36,452 bases of DNA from Caldilineales bacterium (GTDB taxonomy: Bacteria; Chloroflexota; Anaerolineae; J102), in the NCBI GenBank assembly GCA_019695115.1, contig JAIBAP010000059.1, positions 1 to 36,452 of the forward strand, read 5' to 3'. Below are positions 26,574-34,214 of the stretch, one piece after another. The notes beneath the pieces are model-generated. The model was not told the DNA's origin. It saw only the letters and a program-made list of their open reading frames with translations, and did no database searches. Both the position numbers and the translations under genes were made by a program. Positions within the stretch are counted from its first letter, which is position 1. Each line of letters starts with the position of its first letter.

Positions 26574-27164
26574 TCACCTGAGCAGACGCACTTCGCTTAT
26601 GTCGACTTTCTCGTAGACATCCGTCAAAGCCAAATGGCAACCTATGGACGGCAACTCGATGGCGTCTTGCAGTTGCTCATATTCTGATAACAACCATCTA
26701 TTGTCGGCCTGGCGCACGAAATGCTCGATATAGCATCGTTCCTGCGAAATGAGCAGGTATTCTTCGAAAGATTCTAGCTTACGGTAGTGCTCGAATTTCT
26801 CGCCATGATCGTAGCCAGCAGTTGTTTTCGATAATACTTCGACGATCAGCGTAGGATTGAGCAAAGTATCCTGGACTTGGTCATCGAAGCGAGGCTGGCC
26901 GCACACAACCGATACGTCAGGGTAGGTGTACATGCCGGTGACGCTCACCTTGACGCGCATATCACTTGGAAAAACATCGCACTGGCGCTTGCGGAGTTGA
27001 GCATGCAATGACGCAACCACATTTGCTGCAATCAAGTTGTGGCGGCGGCTGGCCCCGGCCATAGCAAAAATGGCGCCAGCGTAATACTCGCTCTTGCTCT
27101 CAGCCAGTCGCTCCAGCGCCAAATACTCTTCAGGTGTGATAAAGGGTTGGACTTCTGCGTGCAT
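26574..27164 (-). CDS. Uma2 family (DUF820) putative endonuclease
   Basis: A 196-aa protein of the Uma2/DUF820 family, a PD-(D/E)XK nuclease-like fold abundant in cyanobacteria and Chloroflexota. Seen: ITPEEYLALERLAESKSEYYAGAIFAMAGASRRHNLIAANV at the start, then TYPDVSVVC (conserved PD), LIVEVLSKTTAGYDHGEKFEHYR (conserved E-V-L-S and K) and YLLISQERCYIEHFVR. These match the family core. The physiological role is not established for the family. Its composition is visibly less GC-rich than its neighbours, consistent with horizontal transfer. The promoter appears to give a leaderless mRNA. Confidence 0.92.
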   Translation of the reverse strand: MHAEVQPFITPEEYLALERLAESKSEYYAGAIFAMAGASRRHNLIAANVVASLHAQLRKRQCDVFPSDMRVKVSVTGMYTYPDVSVVCGQPRFDDQVQDTLLNPTLIVEVLSKTTAGYDHGEKFEHYRKLESFEEYLLISQERCYIEHFVRQADNRWLLSEYEQLQDAIELPSIGCHLALTDVYEKVDISEVRLLR

Positions 27165-27170
27165 GGCTGA

Positions 27171-27199
27171 ATCATAGCAAATGAAAAGCCCGACGACAA
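27171..27199 (-). promoter_or_regulatory. Predicted promoter of the Uma2 gene, leaderless
   Basis: Minus strand TTGTCG (27199-27194), 17 bp, TATGAT (27176-27171). The -10 ends 6 bp before the A of the ATG, so transcription should start at or beside the start codon. Confidence 0.5.
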
Positions 27200-27230
27200 C
27201 ACCTCGGCTGCCGATAGCTGTGGCGCGCTG

Positions 27231-27258
27231 TTGAATTCGACAGCACCAAGGTTACAAT
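27231..27258 (+). promoter_or_regulatory. Predicted promoter of the lipoprotein gene
   Basis: TTGAAT (27231-27236), 16 bp, TACAAT (27253-27258), 33 bp upstream of the ATG. A small CCGCCA/TGGCGG hairpin lies in the short leader. Confidence 0.5.
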
Positions 27259-27291
27259 GCCGCCAATCACTCACTGGCGGAGACGATTCCC

Positions 27292-28209
27292 ATGCGAAGC
27301 ATCCTCATCTTCCTAACCCTTCTCGCCCTCCTCACCCTCACCGGTTGCCAGGCGTCGCTGCCGCTGTCGATCGTGCCCAGCACGATCACGCCAACGCCGA
27401 ACGGGCCAACCGCGCCGGCCACGGGCGGCGCCACCACGACGCCCACGCTCACCGACACGGTTCCGCCGCCCTCGCCAACCGCCTCGGCGACGCCGCCGCC
27501 CAGCGCGACGCCGACCGCCACCGAGACGCTCACCGCCCCGCCCACGCCCACCGCCAGCCCCAGCCAAACGGCGACGGCGCTGCCAACGGCGACCGTCCCG
27601 CCCACGGCCACGGCCACCGCCAGCCCCACCCGCACCCCCACCGCCCTGGCGCAGTTGCGCCGCCTTAGCCCCACACCCACGCGGCGGACATTCACCGCCA
27701 CGCCCACTCGCCCCCGCCTGCTGCCGACGCGCACGGCTACTCGCCCGGCTACTCGCCCGGCCAGCCCCACCCTGCGGCCGCCCACTCGCACACCCACTCC
27801 TTCGGCCACGGTCAGGCCAAGTCCCGCCCGCCTCCGCATCGAGATGACGGAGACGCAACTGAACAAGTTGGTGCGCGATGCCATCGCCAAAGACCCCAAC
27901 ACGCCCGTCCGCAGCATCAGCATCGACACGAAAGCCGGCAAAGTGGTGATCACCGCCGTGGCGCGCCTCGGCTTCTTCAACGTCAACCTCGAGATCACGG
28001 TCGTGGTTGACGTCCGCAACGGCCGGGCGACGCCGGTCATCCAGGAAATCCTCGTCAACGGCCGGCCCGCCACCGGTTTTCTGCGCCAGCAAGTCGAAGC
28101 GGCCCTGCAACCCTACCTGAATCAGATCGCCGACATCAGCAAGGATATGTACGTCGAATCGGTCAAGATCAGCGAGAGTGGGCTGACCATCGACGGTCGG
28201 CCGAAGTGA
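27292..28209 (+). CDS. Lipoprotein with a long Thr/Pro linker and a small conserved C-terminal domain
   Basis: A 305-aa predicted lipoprotein: signal MRSILIFLTLLALLTLTGC with lipidated Cys19, then about 155 residues of Thr/Pro/Ala-rich linker (many TPT, TAT and PTR steps), then a folded domain at about 178-303. The C-terminal domain reads IEMTETQLNKLVRDAI, SISIDTKAGKVVITAVARLG, INGRPATGF-like VNGRPATGF and SVKISESGLTIDGRPK. This alternating strand pattern resembles the LmeA/DUF2993-type lipid-binding fold, but I am not sure of the family. Probably surface-exposed; function unknown. Confidence 0.8.
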   Translation: MRSILIFLTLLALLTLTGCQASLPLSIVPSTITPTPNGPTAPATGGATTTPTLTDTVPPPSPTASATPPPSATPTATETLTAPPTPTASPSQTATALPTATVPPTATATASPTRTPTALAQLRRLSPTPTRRTFTATPTRPRLLPTRTATRPATRPASPTLRPPTRTPTPSATVRPSPARLRIEMTETQLNKLVRDAIAKDPNTPVRSISIDTKAGKVVITAVARLGFFNVNLEITVVVDVRNGRATPVIQEILVNGRPATGFLRQQVEAALQPYLNQIADISKDMYVESVKISESGLTIDGRPK

Positions 28210-28238
28210 AGCCAGGCGGCGCCGCCCCCCCTGCGATC

Positions 28239-28304
28239 TTGACAAGCCGCGGATTCTACTGTATGGTTTGCCACAATGAAATCGATACCATGAAATCGAT
28301 ACAT
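28239..28304 (+). promoter_or_regulatory. Promoter with two tandem LacI-type operator sites (first URO-D gene)
   Basis: TTGACA (28239-28244), 17 bp, TATGGT (28262-28267). Two abutting 14-bp sites follow: TGAAATCGATACCA (28277-28290) and TGAAATCGATACAT (28291-28304). Both have the central CG of LacI-family operators and the same left half as the perfect palindrome before the LacI-URO-D gene. Confidence 0.75.
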
Positions 28305-28333
28305 CTGTCATTCGTCGTTCAGGAGTCTGCACC

Positions 28334-29452
28334 ATGAACTCGAAAGAAAGAATGCTCACGGCCCTGCACCGGGGCAAGCCCGACCGCCTGCCCGTGACCG
28401 TGCATCAGTGGCAGCAGTATCATCTGGACAAGTATCTGGGCGGGGTGGAGCCGCTGGAGGCCTTCCAGATTGTGGGGATGGATGCCTCGATCCAATATTT
28501 CGCCGACATGGGGCAGTTCTGGCTGGTGGACGCCGACTTCAGCAAGTTCTCGACGCCAGAATGGCGAGACGAGATGACGGTCGTCAGCAGCGACCCCGAC
28601 AACCGCATCAACCACCATGTGGTCACCACGCCCGAAGGGGTGTTGACCTACAAGACGGCCGGCAACCTCATGACCACCTGGGTGACGGAATACCTGGTCA
28701 AACACGACGAGGACATCGACCTGATCCGCAAGTACATGCCCGTCCCGGCCCTCGACCCCAAACCGGTGGCCGAACTCTACGACCGCATCGGCGACAAGGG
28801 CATCTTGCGCGGCTTCGTCTGGGGCGACCAGGCGGGATGCTGGCAACACGCCTGCTGCCTGCACCCCACCGAGGACATGATCCTGGCCTGCATCGACAAA
28901 CCCGACTGGGTGCACGAATTCCTCGGCATCCTGTTGGAGAAGAAACTGCGCTCGGTGGAGACGATGGCCGGGGCGCGCTTCGACCTGATCGAGACCGGAG
29001 GCGGCGCCGCCTCCTCGACCGTGATCTCGCCCGCCCTGCACGCCGAATTCTGCACGCCCTACGACCGCCAGCTGCATGACGCCCTGCATGGCGCTGGCTT
29101 CGACCTCATTGCCTATCATACCTGCGGCGGCACGTTCAAGATCGAGAATCTGATCATGGCCAACGGCTGCGATGTCTCGGAGACGCTGGCGCCCAAAAGC
29201 ATCGGCAGCAACCAGGAGCCGTGGGATTTCCAGGCCAAAGTTGGCGGCCGGCTGGCGGTGATCGGCGGCATGGATCAGTTCTCGGTGCTCAGCGATGGCA
29301 CGCCCGCACAGATCCGGGCGATGGTTTTCAAGCTGTTCGAGACGGTGGGCAGAGATGGCGGCTATGTCTGCTCGGCTTCCGACCATTTCTTCGAAACGCC
29401 GGTCGAGAACCTGCGCATCTTCGCCGAGGCCGCGCACGAGTGCGTGTATTGA
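28334..29452 (+). CDS. URO-D/MtaA-like methyltransferase family protein (HxC type)
   Basis: A 372-aa protein of the uroporphyrinogen decarboxylase superfamily. It starts with ERMLTALHRGKPDRLPV, the family N-terminus, but lacks the RQAGR substrate motif of true HemE, so it is probably a corrinoid- or cofactor-dependent methyltransferase-like enzyme. The zinc motif of MtaA-type enzymes (HxC plus a distant Cys) is present: H262-T-C264 (YHTCGGT) and C346 (GGYVCSASDHF). The end PVENLRIFAEAAHE is typical. CAGGAG precedes the ATG. It is transcribed from a promoter with tandem LacI-type sites and is the most complete metal-site version of the four URO-D domains here. Substrate unknown. Confidence 0.87.
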   Translation: MNSKERMLTALHRGKPDRLPVTVHQWQQYHLDKYLGGVEPLEAFQIVGMDASIQYFADMGQFWLVDADFSKFSTPEWRDEMTVVSSDPDNRINHHVVTTPEGVLTYKTAGNLMTTWVTEYLVKHDEDIDLIRKYMPVPALDPKPVAELYDRIGDKGILRGFVWGDQAGCWQHACCLHPTEDMILACIDKPDWVHEFLGILLEKKLRSVETMAGARFDLIETGGGAASSTVISPALHAEFCTPYDRQLHDALHGAGFDLIAYHTCGGTFKIENLIMANGCDVSETLAPKSIGSNQEPWDFQAKVGGRLAVIGGMDQFSVLSDGTPAQIRAMVFKLFETVGRDGGYVCSASDHFFETPVENLRIFAEAAHECVY

Positions 29453-29461
29453 GGATTGATC

Positions 29462-29490
29462 CGCGAAGAGCGCGAAGGGGCGCGAAGAAA
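29462..29490. repeat. Short GCGAAG-type repeat after the first URO-D gene
   Basis: Three units of the form CGCGAAGAG, CGCGAAGGGG, CGCGAAGAAA follow the stop codon. The remainder of the 210-bp gap shows no other signal. Confidence 0.8.
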
Positions 29491-29666
29491 CGTCGTACTA
29501 CAACCGCACTTGTCATGCTGAGTCATCCATGCCGCGCGGCGGGATGCGCCCGAGCAATGAACTCCCACCCTGTCTTTCCGAACGGGTCGATCTGGCGTTC
29601 TGTCGCTTCGACCAGCCAGTGAGGAATCCCCAAGTCAGAAGTTCATAAGCAGGTGAACACCCACGA

Positions 29667-30023
29667 ATGCCCACACGCAGCGAACGCATCTATCTATGTC
29701 CTCGCGACAATGGCCAGCCAGGCTGGGTCATGGACTTTCCGGCGTGGTGGAATCGCAGCGGCTTCTTCGAGAAGTACGGCCCCTTCGAGAAGCAAGGCTC
29801 ACGTTGGTTCGACACCGGCAATCCCTGGTACGTGGACTACGCCTTACTCCTGACCATGAGCGAAGCGGCGGCCTGGGATAAACAATGTCGAAAAGCATTT
29901 GCGGAGGACTCGCGAAATCAGCAGGCTGCGATAGCGGAAGCAATGCGTCTCCTGGCAGGGAGGCTCGATGCGGCCCAATGGGTCATTGTCGAGTCCTACG
30001 AGTGGGAGTCGGGCCTGGAATAG
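29667..30023 (+). CDS. Uncharacterised protein, 118 aa
   Basis: A frame from ATG 29667, with AGCAGGTGAA about 10 nt upstream, encodes a soluble protein rich in Trp and Tyr (GQPGWVMDFPAWWNRSGFFEKYGPFEKQG, FDTGNPWYVDYALLLTMSEAAAWDKQC). Composition looks protein-like and the central segment looks folded, but I do not recognise the family. It lies between the URO-D gene and the LacI-URO-D promoter without a clear promoter. Somewhat lower GC than neighbours. Confidence 0.5.
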   Translation: MPTRSERIYLCPRDNGQPGWVMDFPAWWNRSGFFEKYGPFEKQGSRWFDTGNPWYVDYALLLTMSEAAAWDKQCRKAFAEDSRNQQAAIAEAMRLLAGRLDAAQWVIVESYEWESGLE

Positions 30024-30075
30024 AATCCGCCTGGGCGGTCTGCTGCGTCCATCGTCAGCTAGGCTTTCAATCTCA

Positions 30076-30105
30076 ATCCGTGTTCCTCCGTGTTCATCCG
30101 TGTCC
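30076..30105. repeat. Intergenic decamer repeat (ATCCGTGTTC type)
   Basis: Three 10-bp units, ATCCGTGTTC, CTCCGTGTTC, ATCCGTGTCC. This is a widespread kind of intergenic repeat and is related to the block inside the GH13 gene at 2874-2994. Confidence 0.9.
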
Positions 30106-30179
30106 AGGAGCCTTTTCTGACCGTCTACCAGGGTCGCGATCGAGGCCACACACGAGGCCCGTTAGTCGCTGCGGCTTTC

Positions 30180-30244
30180 TTGACAAACGCTCTGGGCTGC
30201 GTTATCATCGCCATGATGAAATCGATTTCATGATATCGATTTAC
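30180..30244 (+). promoter_or_regulatory. Promoter with two tandem LacI-type operators (LacI-URO-D gene)
   Basis: TTGACA (30180-30185), 17 bp, TATCAT (30203-30208). Two abutting 14-bp sites follow: TGAAATCGATTTCA (30217-30230), a perfect palindrome that fits the LacI/CcpA consensus TGWAANCGNTNWCA at all positions, and TGATATCGATTTAC (30231-30244), more degenerate. They sit at about +3 to +30 and predict autorepression. Confidence 0.8.
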
Positions 30245-30294
30245 ATCATCATTTTCCTCTCCCCCCTCCCCTCCCCAACCACGAGGCGCAGGTA

Positions 30295-32580
30295 GTGACC
30301 ACCATTAGCGATGTCGCTAAACGAGCGGGCGTTTCGCCAGTCACGGTTTCACGGGTCATCAACGACCTGGGAAACGTGAGCCTGGCCACGCGCGAGCGGG
30401 TGGGGTTGGCGATCCAGGAATTGGGCTATGTGCCGAGCGGGGTGGCGCAGAGCCTGCGCTCGAAACGGACGCGCTCGCTGGCCCTGATCGTGCCCGACAT
30501 CCAGAACAGCTTCTGGACGACGGTGGCGCGTGGGGTCGAGGACGCCGCCCAGAGCAAGGGCTACTCGGTCTTCCTCTGCAACACCGACGAAAACCCCGCC
30601 AAGCAGCGACGCTATCTCGAGGTGGTGATCGGCCAGCGGGTCGATGGCGTCATCATCGCCCCCTACGATTCCGACGGCGCCAACCTGGCGCCGCTGCGCG
30701 ACCGCGAGATTGCCACGGTCGTCATCGACCGCCACATCGAGGGGTGGGACACCGACACGGTCAACAGCGACTCGATCGCCGGGGCGCGGGCGCTGACGCA
30801 ACATCTCCTCGGCCTGGGCCACCAACGCATCGCCATCATCACCGGCCCGGCCACCACCACCACCGCCGCCGACCGCGTGACGGGCTATCGCCTGGCCCTG
30901 AACGAAGCCGGCCTGACGCCTGACGAGCGGCTGATCAAATATGGTGAGTTCCGTTCGGCGGTGGGCGAGCGGCTGACGCACGAGGTCTTCGACGCCGGGC
31001 TGGCGCCGACGGCCATCTTCGCCGCCAACAACGTCATCGCCATCGGCGTCATGGCCGCCCTGGAAAAACGCGGGCTGCGCGTCCCGCACGACATCGCCCT
31101 GGTCTGTTTCGACGACCTGCCCAACACCTCGCTGCTGTTCCCGTTCTTCACCGTGGCGGCCCAACCGGTGTACGAAGTCGGCGTCAATGCCGCCCAATTG
31201 CTGTTCAGCCGGCTGGAAGCCGAGGCCCCGCTGCACCCGCGCCATGTGGTGCTTCCCACCCGTCTCGTCATCCGCCACTCCTGCGGCAGCAAATGGCAGC
31301 GCGGCATCGACTTTGGCATCAGCCTGCCCCTGCCTGCCGCCGGCCAAGACGAGACCCGGCTGGTGCCGCCGCTCGGCCCGGCCGCGCTGCGGTTGGCGGC
31401 GATGGGATGGGACGGCGCCGCCGCTGGCGAGACCCGGCCGACCAGTTACGACAACTCTGACATCGACCGGCTGCTCAAGGCCCTGCGCCATCAGGAACCC
31501 GACCGCATCCCCCACCTGGAGTTCTGGATCAGCAGCCGCCCGGTGCTGGAATATGTGCTGGAACGACCGCTGGAGAACCCAAGCCCGGACGAGAAGACGG
31601 GCGAGCCGCTCATCCAGCCGGAGGAACACATCGAGTTTGCACAACGGTTGGGCATGGATGCGGTGACCTGCCGTTTCATCTGGCGGCCCAACAATGTCTA
31701 TCGCCAGGCGTCGGACGGGAGCAGGCACTATGTGGATGGCACGGTCAAGACCTGGGCCGACCTGGAGAACCTGGAGCCGCCGCCGTCGCTGTTAGATCAA
31801 CTCAACCATCTGGAGCGTTATCTGCGGGCCAGCCAGGGCACGGGGGTGGGTGTGGCGCCCGATTTCAGTTCGTTTTTCGACAGCGCCCTCCTGGCCGTTG
31901 GCATGCAGGACGCCCTCTACCGCTTCCACGATGACCGCGCCTTCCTGGAGCATCTGATGGATACGCTTCTGGCCCACCAGGAGCGCGTCGTGCAGGCAGT
32001 CTGCGACCGTTTTGGCGATGATCTGGCCTTCGTCCTGATCAACGATGACGTGGCTCACAATGCCGGCCTCCTCATCCACCCCGACATGTTCGCCCAGATC
32101 TTCCCGCACCGCCTGCGCCGGCTGATCACCCCGGCCAAAGAGCGCGGCAAAGCGGTGGTCTTCCACTCGGATGGCAGGCTCGATCGCCTGCTGCCGCTGC
32201 TGCACAGCGCCGGTGTAGACGCCGTCCACCCGGTCGAGCCGGAAGCCAACGACATCCGGGAGCTCAAACACGAGTGGCAAGGCAAACTGGCCTTCATCGG
32301 CAATATCCCCACCTTGCTGCTGGCGCACGGCAACGCCGCCAGCATCGAGGAGCGTGTGCGCGTTCAGTGCCAGCAATTGGGGCCAGGCGGGGGCTATGTG
32401 CTTGGCAGCTCGACCAGCATCATGGAGGGCATCCCCCCGCGCAATTTCGTGACCATGACGCAGGCCGCGCACAAGTACGGCCGCTATGGCTCACTCGGCA
32501 GCCTGGCCTGGCAGTTCGACCCCGTGGTTTCGAGCAACGGCCGGGTGACGGCCGGCACGACGAAGGAGATGACAAGATGA
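30295..32580 (+). CDS. LacI-type repressor fused to a URO-D/MtaA-like methyltransferase domain
   Basis: A 761-aa protein with two complete halves. Residues 2-55 form a LacI helix-turn-helix and hinge (TISDVAKRAGVSPVTVSRVIND, GVAQSLRSKRT). Residues 60-340 form a periplasmic-binding-protein-like sensor domain ending in the usual LPTRLVIRHSC. A linker of about 55 residues follows. Residues 395-745 form a URO-D-like barrel (LLKALRHQEPDRIPHLEFW). Its metal site reads H624-S-D626 instead of HxC, and the distal Cys is replaced (GGYVLGSSTSI). The frame is continuous and no start codon with a ribosome binding site occurs at the junction. The GTG start (30295) follows a weak GAGG. It overlaps the next URO-D gene by 4 bp. 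It probably controls the tandem operators at 28277 and 30217. Confidence 0.88.
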   Translation: MTTISDVAKRAGVSPVTVSRVINDLGNVSLATRERVGLAIQELGYVPSGVAQSLRSKRTRSLALIVPDIQNSFWTTVARGVEDAAQSKGYSVFLCNTDENPAKQRRYLEVVIGQRVDGVIIAPYDSDGANLAPLRDREIATVVIDRHIEGWDTDTVNSDSIAGARALTQHLLGLGHQRIAIITGPATTTTAADRVTGYRLALNEAGLTPDERLIKYGEFRSAVGERLTHEVFDAGLAPTAIFAANNVIAIGVMAALEKRGLRVPHDIALVCFDDLPNTSLLFPFFTVAAQPVYEVGVNAAQLLFSRLEAEAPLHPRHVVLPTRLVIRHSCGSKWQRGIDFGISLPLPAAGQDETRLVPPLGPAALRLAAMGWDGAAAGETRPTSYDNSDIDRLLKALRHQEPDRIPHLEFWISSRPVLEYVLERPLENPSPDEKTGEPLIQPEEHIEFAQRLGMDAVTCRFIWRPNNVYRQASDGSRHYVDGTVKTWADLENLEPPPSLLDQLNHLERYLRASQGTGVGVAPDFSSFFDSALLAVGMQDALYRFHDDRAFLEHLMDTLLAHQERVVQAVCDRFGDDLAFVLINDDVAHNAGLLIHPDMFAQIFPHRLRRLITPAKERGKAVVFHSDGRLDRLLPLLHSAGVDAVHPVEPEANDIRELKHEWQGKLAFIGNIPTLLLAHGNAASIEERVRVQCQQLGPGGGYVLGSSTSIMEGIPPRNFVTMTQAAHKYGRYGSLGSLAWQFDPVVSSNGRVTAGTTKEMTR

Positions 32581-33641
32581 CACTCAGTTCTCGCCAGCGC
32601 GTGCTGACGGCGTTTTCGCACCAGGAACCGGATCGGACGCCCTGCTGGCTGGGCGCTTCGCCGGAATGGAAGCAATTGGCGCGCGACTACCTGGGCCTGG
32701 CCGACGACGAGGCCCTGCTGCACTACCTGGGCGATGACTTCCGCCGGGTGTTCAGCAAGTATGCCGGGCCGGACGAACGCAGCCCGGACAAGATGCTATC
32801 GCCCGAGGCCACCTGGCGCTCGCCCTTCGACATCGAACGACACGGCTATGGCTATGGCATGCCCCTGGTCAGTCCCTTGAAGAACGCCACCCTGGCCGAG
32901 GTCCACGCCTTCCCCTGGCCCGACCCGGAGTGGATGGACGTCTCGCACATCCGCGACGAGGCGCGGCAATACGAACACGAGTACGCCATCCTCGGCGGCG
33001 AATGGTCGCCCTTCTGGCACGATGCCATCGACCTGCTCGATTTCGACGGCCTCATCTACCAGATGTACGACGACCCGGAGGTGGTGGATGCGGTGATGAT
33101 GTACACGTCCGAGTATTACCTAGCCGTCAGCAGGCGGATTTTCGAGGCCGTGGGCGACGCCATCGACATCTTTTTCATCGGCAACGACTTCGGCGCCCAG
33201 ACCGGGCCGATGCTCAGCCCCCCGCTTTTCCGCCGCTTCGTCCTCCCACATCTGCAGAAATTCGCCGATCTCGGCCATGAATTTGGCAAGCGGGTGGTGC
33301 TGCACACCGACGGCTCGCTCCGCCCCCTCCTGCCCGACATGATCGCCATCGGTCTCGATGGCATCCAATCGGTGCAACCCTATTGCACCGGCATGGCGCT
33401 GGACGGCCTCAAGCGGGACTTTGGCCACGACCTGACCTTCATGGGCTGCGTCGATACCCAGGCCCTGATCGAGACCACGGCCGAGGGCGCCCGCCAGCTC
33501 ACCCTGCGCACCCTGGAGACGATGATGCCCGGCGGCGGCTTCATCGCCTCGCCCAGCCACGATTACCTGCTCCCCGAAACCCCGGTCGAAAACGTCATCG
33601 TCATGTACGAGACGATCCGGGAGTGTGGGGAATATCGGTGA
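32577..33641 (+). CDS. URO-D/MtaA-like family protein (HxD type)
   Basis: A 354-aa URO-D-superfamily protein starting RQRVLTAFSHQEPDRTPCW. It lacks the HemE RQAGR motif. The metal-ligand position reads H243-T-D245 (VLHTDGSLRPLL), as in the preceding fusion protein, and the distal segment GGFIASPSHDYLLPETPVENV has no Cys. The ATG overlaps the upstream stop (ATGA) and AAGGAG lies at the right distance, so it is translationally coupled to the LacI-URO-D protein. The two HxD proteins may work as a pair. Reaction unknown. Confidence 0.87.
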   Translation: MTLSSRQRVLTAFSHQEPDRTPCWLGASPEWKQLARDYLGLADDEALLHYLGDDFRRVFSKYAGPDERSPDKMLSPEATWRSPFDIERHGYGYGMPLVSPLKNATLAEVHAFPWPDPEWMDVSHIRDEARQYEHEYAILGGEWSPFWHDAIDLLDFDGLIYQMYDDPEVVDAVMMYTSEYYLAVSRRIFEAVGDAIDIFFIGNDFGAQTGPMLSPPLFRRFVLPHLQKFADLGHEFGKRVVLHTDGSLRPLLPDMIAIGLDGIQSVQPYCTGMALDGLKRDFGHDLTFMGCVDTQALIETTAEGARQLTLRTLETMMPGGGFIASPSHDYLLPETPVENVIVMYETIRECGEYR

Positions 33642-33644
33642 TCG

Positions 33645-33721
33645 GAGATTAGAGATTGGAGATTGGAGATTGGAGATTGCCGATCCCCAATCTCTAATCT
33701 CTAATAACCAATAACCAATCC
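33645..33721. repeat. Heptad array with internal inversion, 11 units
   Basis: Eleven consecutive 7-bp units: GAGATTA, four GAGATTG, CCGATCC, CCAATCT, CTAATCT, CTAATAA, CCAATAA, CCAATCC. The right arm is the reverse complement of the left (13-bp perfect arms GATTAGAGATTGG / CCAATCTCTAATC) and the heptad register is not broken by the inversion. It ends just before the rhaM ribosome binding site. Confidence 0.93.
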
Positions 33722-33737
33722 CAAAGGAGTCCCACCC

Positions 33738-34076
33738 ATGAAACGCTACGGTCAAGTCATCGGCGTCAAACCAGAACGATTGGAGGAATACAAACGGTAT
33801 CATGCTGCCGTCTGGCCGGAGATTTTGGATATGATCCGGCAGTGCAATATCGTCAATTACTCGATCTATTACAAAGAGGTAGCTCCAGGAATGCCGCTGC
33901 TTTTCGCCTTCTTCGAATATATTGGCGATGATTTTGACGCCGACATGGCCAAGATGGCTGCCGATCCCATGACGCAAAAGTGGTGGGATGTGATGATGCC
34001 CATGCAAGCGCCGGTGCCCTTGCGCGCAGATGGCGAATGGTGGGCGAATATGGAAGAAGTCTTCCATACAGATTGA
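33738..34076 (+). CDS. rhaM: L-rhamnose mutarotase
   Basis: A 112-aa protein of the RhaM (RhaU) family, which interconverts alpha and beta anomers of L-rhamnose (dimeric alpha/beta ferredoxin-like fold). Seen: MKRYGQVIGVKPERLEEYKRYHAAVWPEIL with the conserved Tyr and His, NIVNYSIYYK, LLFAFFEYIGDDFDADMAKMAADPMTQKWWDVM with the Trp-Trp pair, then MEEVFHTD at the end. Full length. Strong ribosome binding site AAAGGAG. No rhamnose isomerase or kinase is in the window, so it may act on another 6-deoxyhexose or a methylated rhamnose. Confidence 0.92.
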   Translation: MKRYGQVIGVKPERLEEYKRYHAAVWPEILDMIRQCNIVNYSIYYKEVAPGMPLLFAFFEYIGDDFDADMAKMAADPMTQKWWDVMMPMQAPVPLRADGEWWANMEEVFHTD

Positions 34077-34077
34077 T

Positions 34078-34190
34078 ATTGGTTATTGGTTATTGTTGTA
34101 TGTCATTGCGAGGCCGTAGGCCGAAGCAATCCCAAACTTTCTCATGCGATTTGGGGATTGCTTCCTTGCACTAATAACAAGTAACCAATC
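34078..34190. repeat. Nested repeat element: heptamers around a TCATTGCGAG...GAAGCAATC palindromic repeat
   Basis: ATTGGTT heptamers (34078-34098) and inverted-type AATAACA/AGTAACC heptamers (34172-34190) flank a core containing GGCC-GTA-GGCC and the 11-bp inverted pair GAAGCAATCCC (34123-34133) / GGGATTGCTTC (34154-34164). The core is a known widespread type of bacterial dispersed repeat. Confidence 0.88.
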
Positions 34191-34214
34191 TCCCCTTTCC
34201 AAAGGATGCTACAC

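Noticed and set aside
26400-26575. Minus-strand open segment after the Uma2 gene
   Set aside because: It has no start codon and no recognisable domain. It may be a coding remnant but cannot be supported as a gene.
34100-34164. Possible tRNA or small RNA gene in the palindromic region
   Set aside because: No cloverleaf or CCA end; the sequence is a known type of dispersed palindromic repeat.
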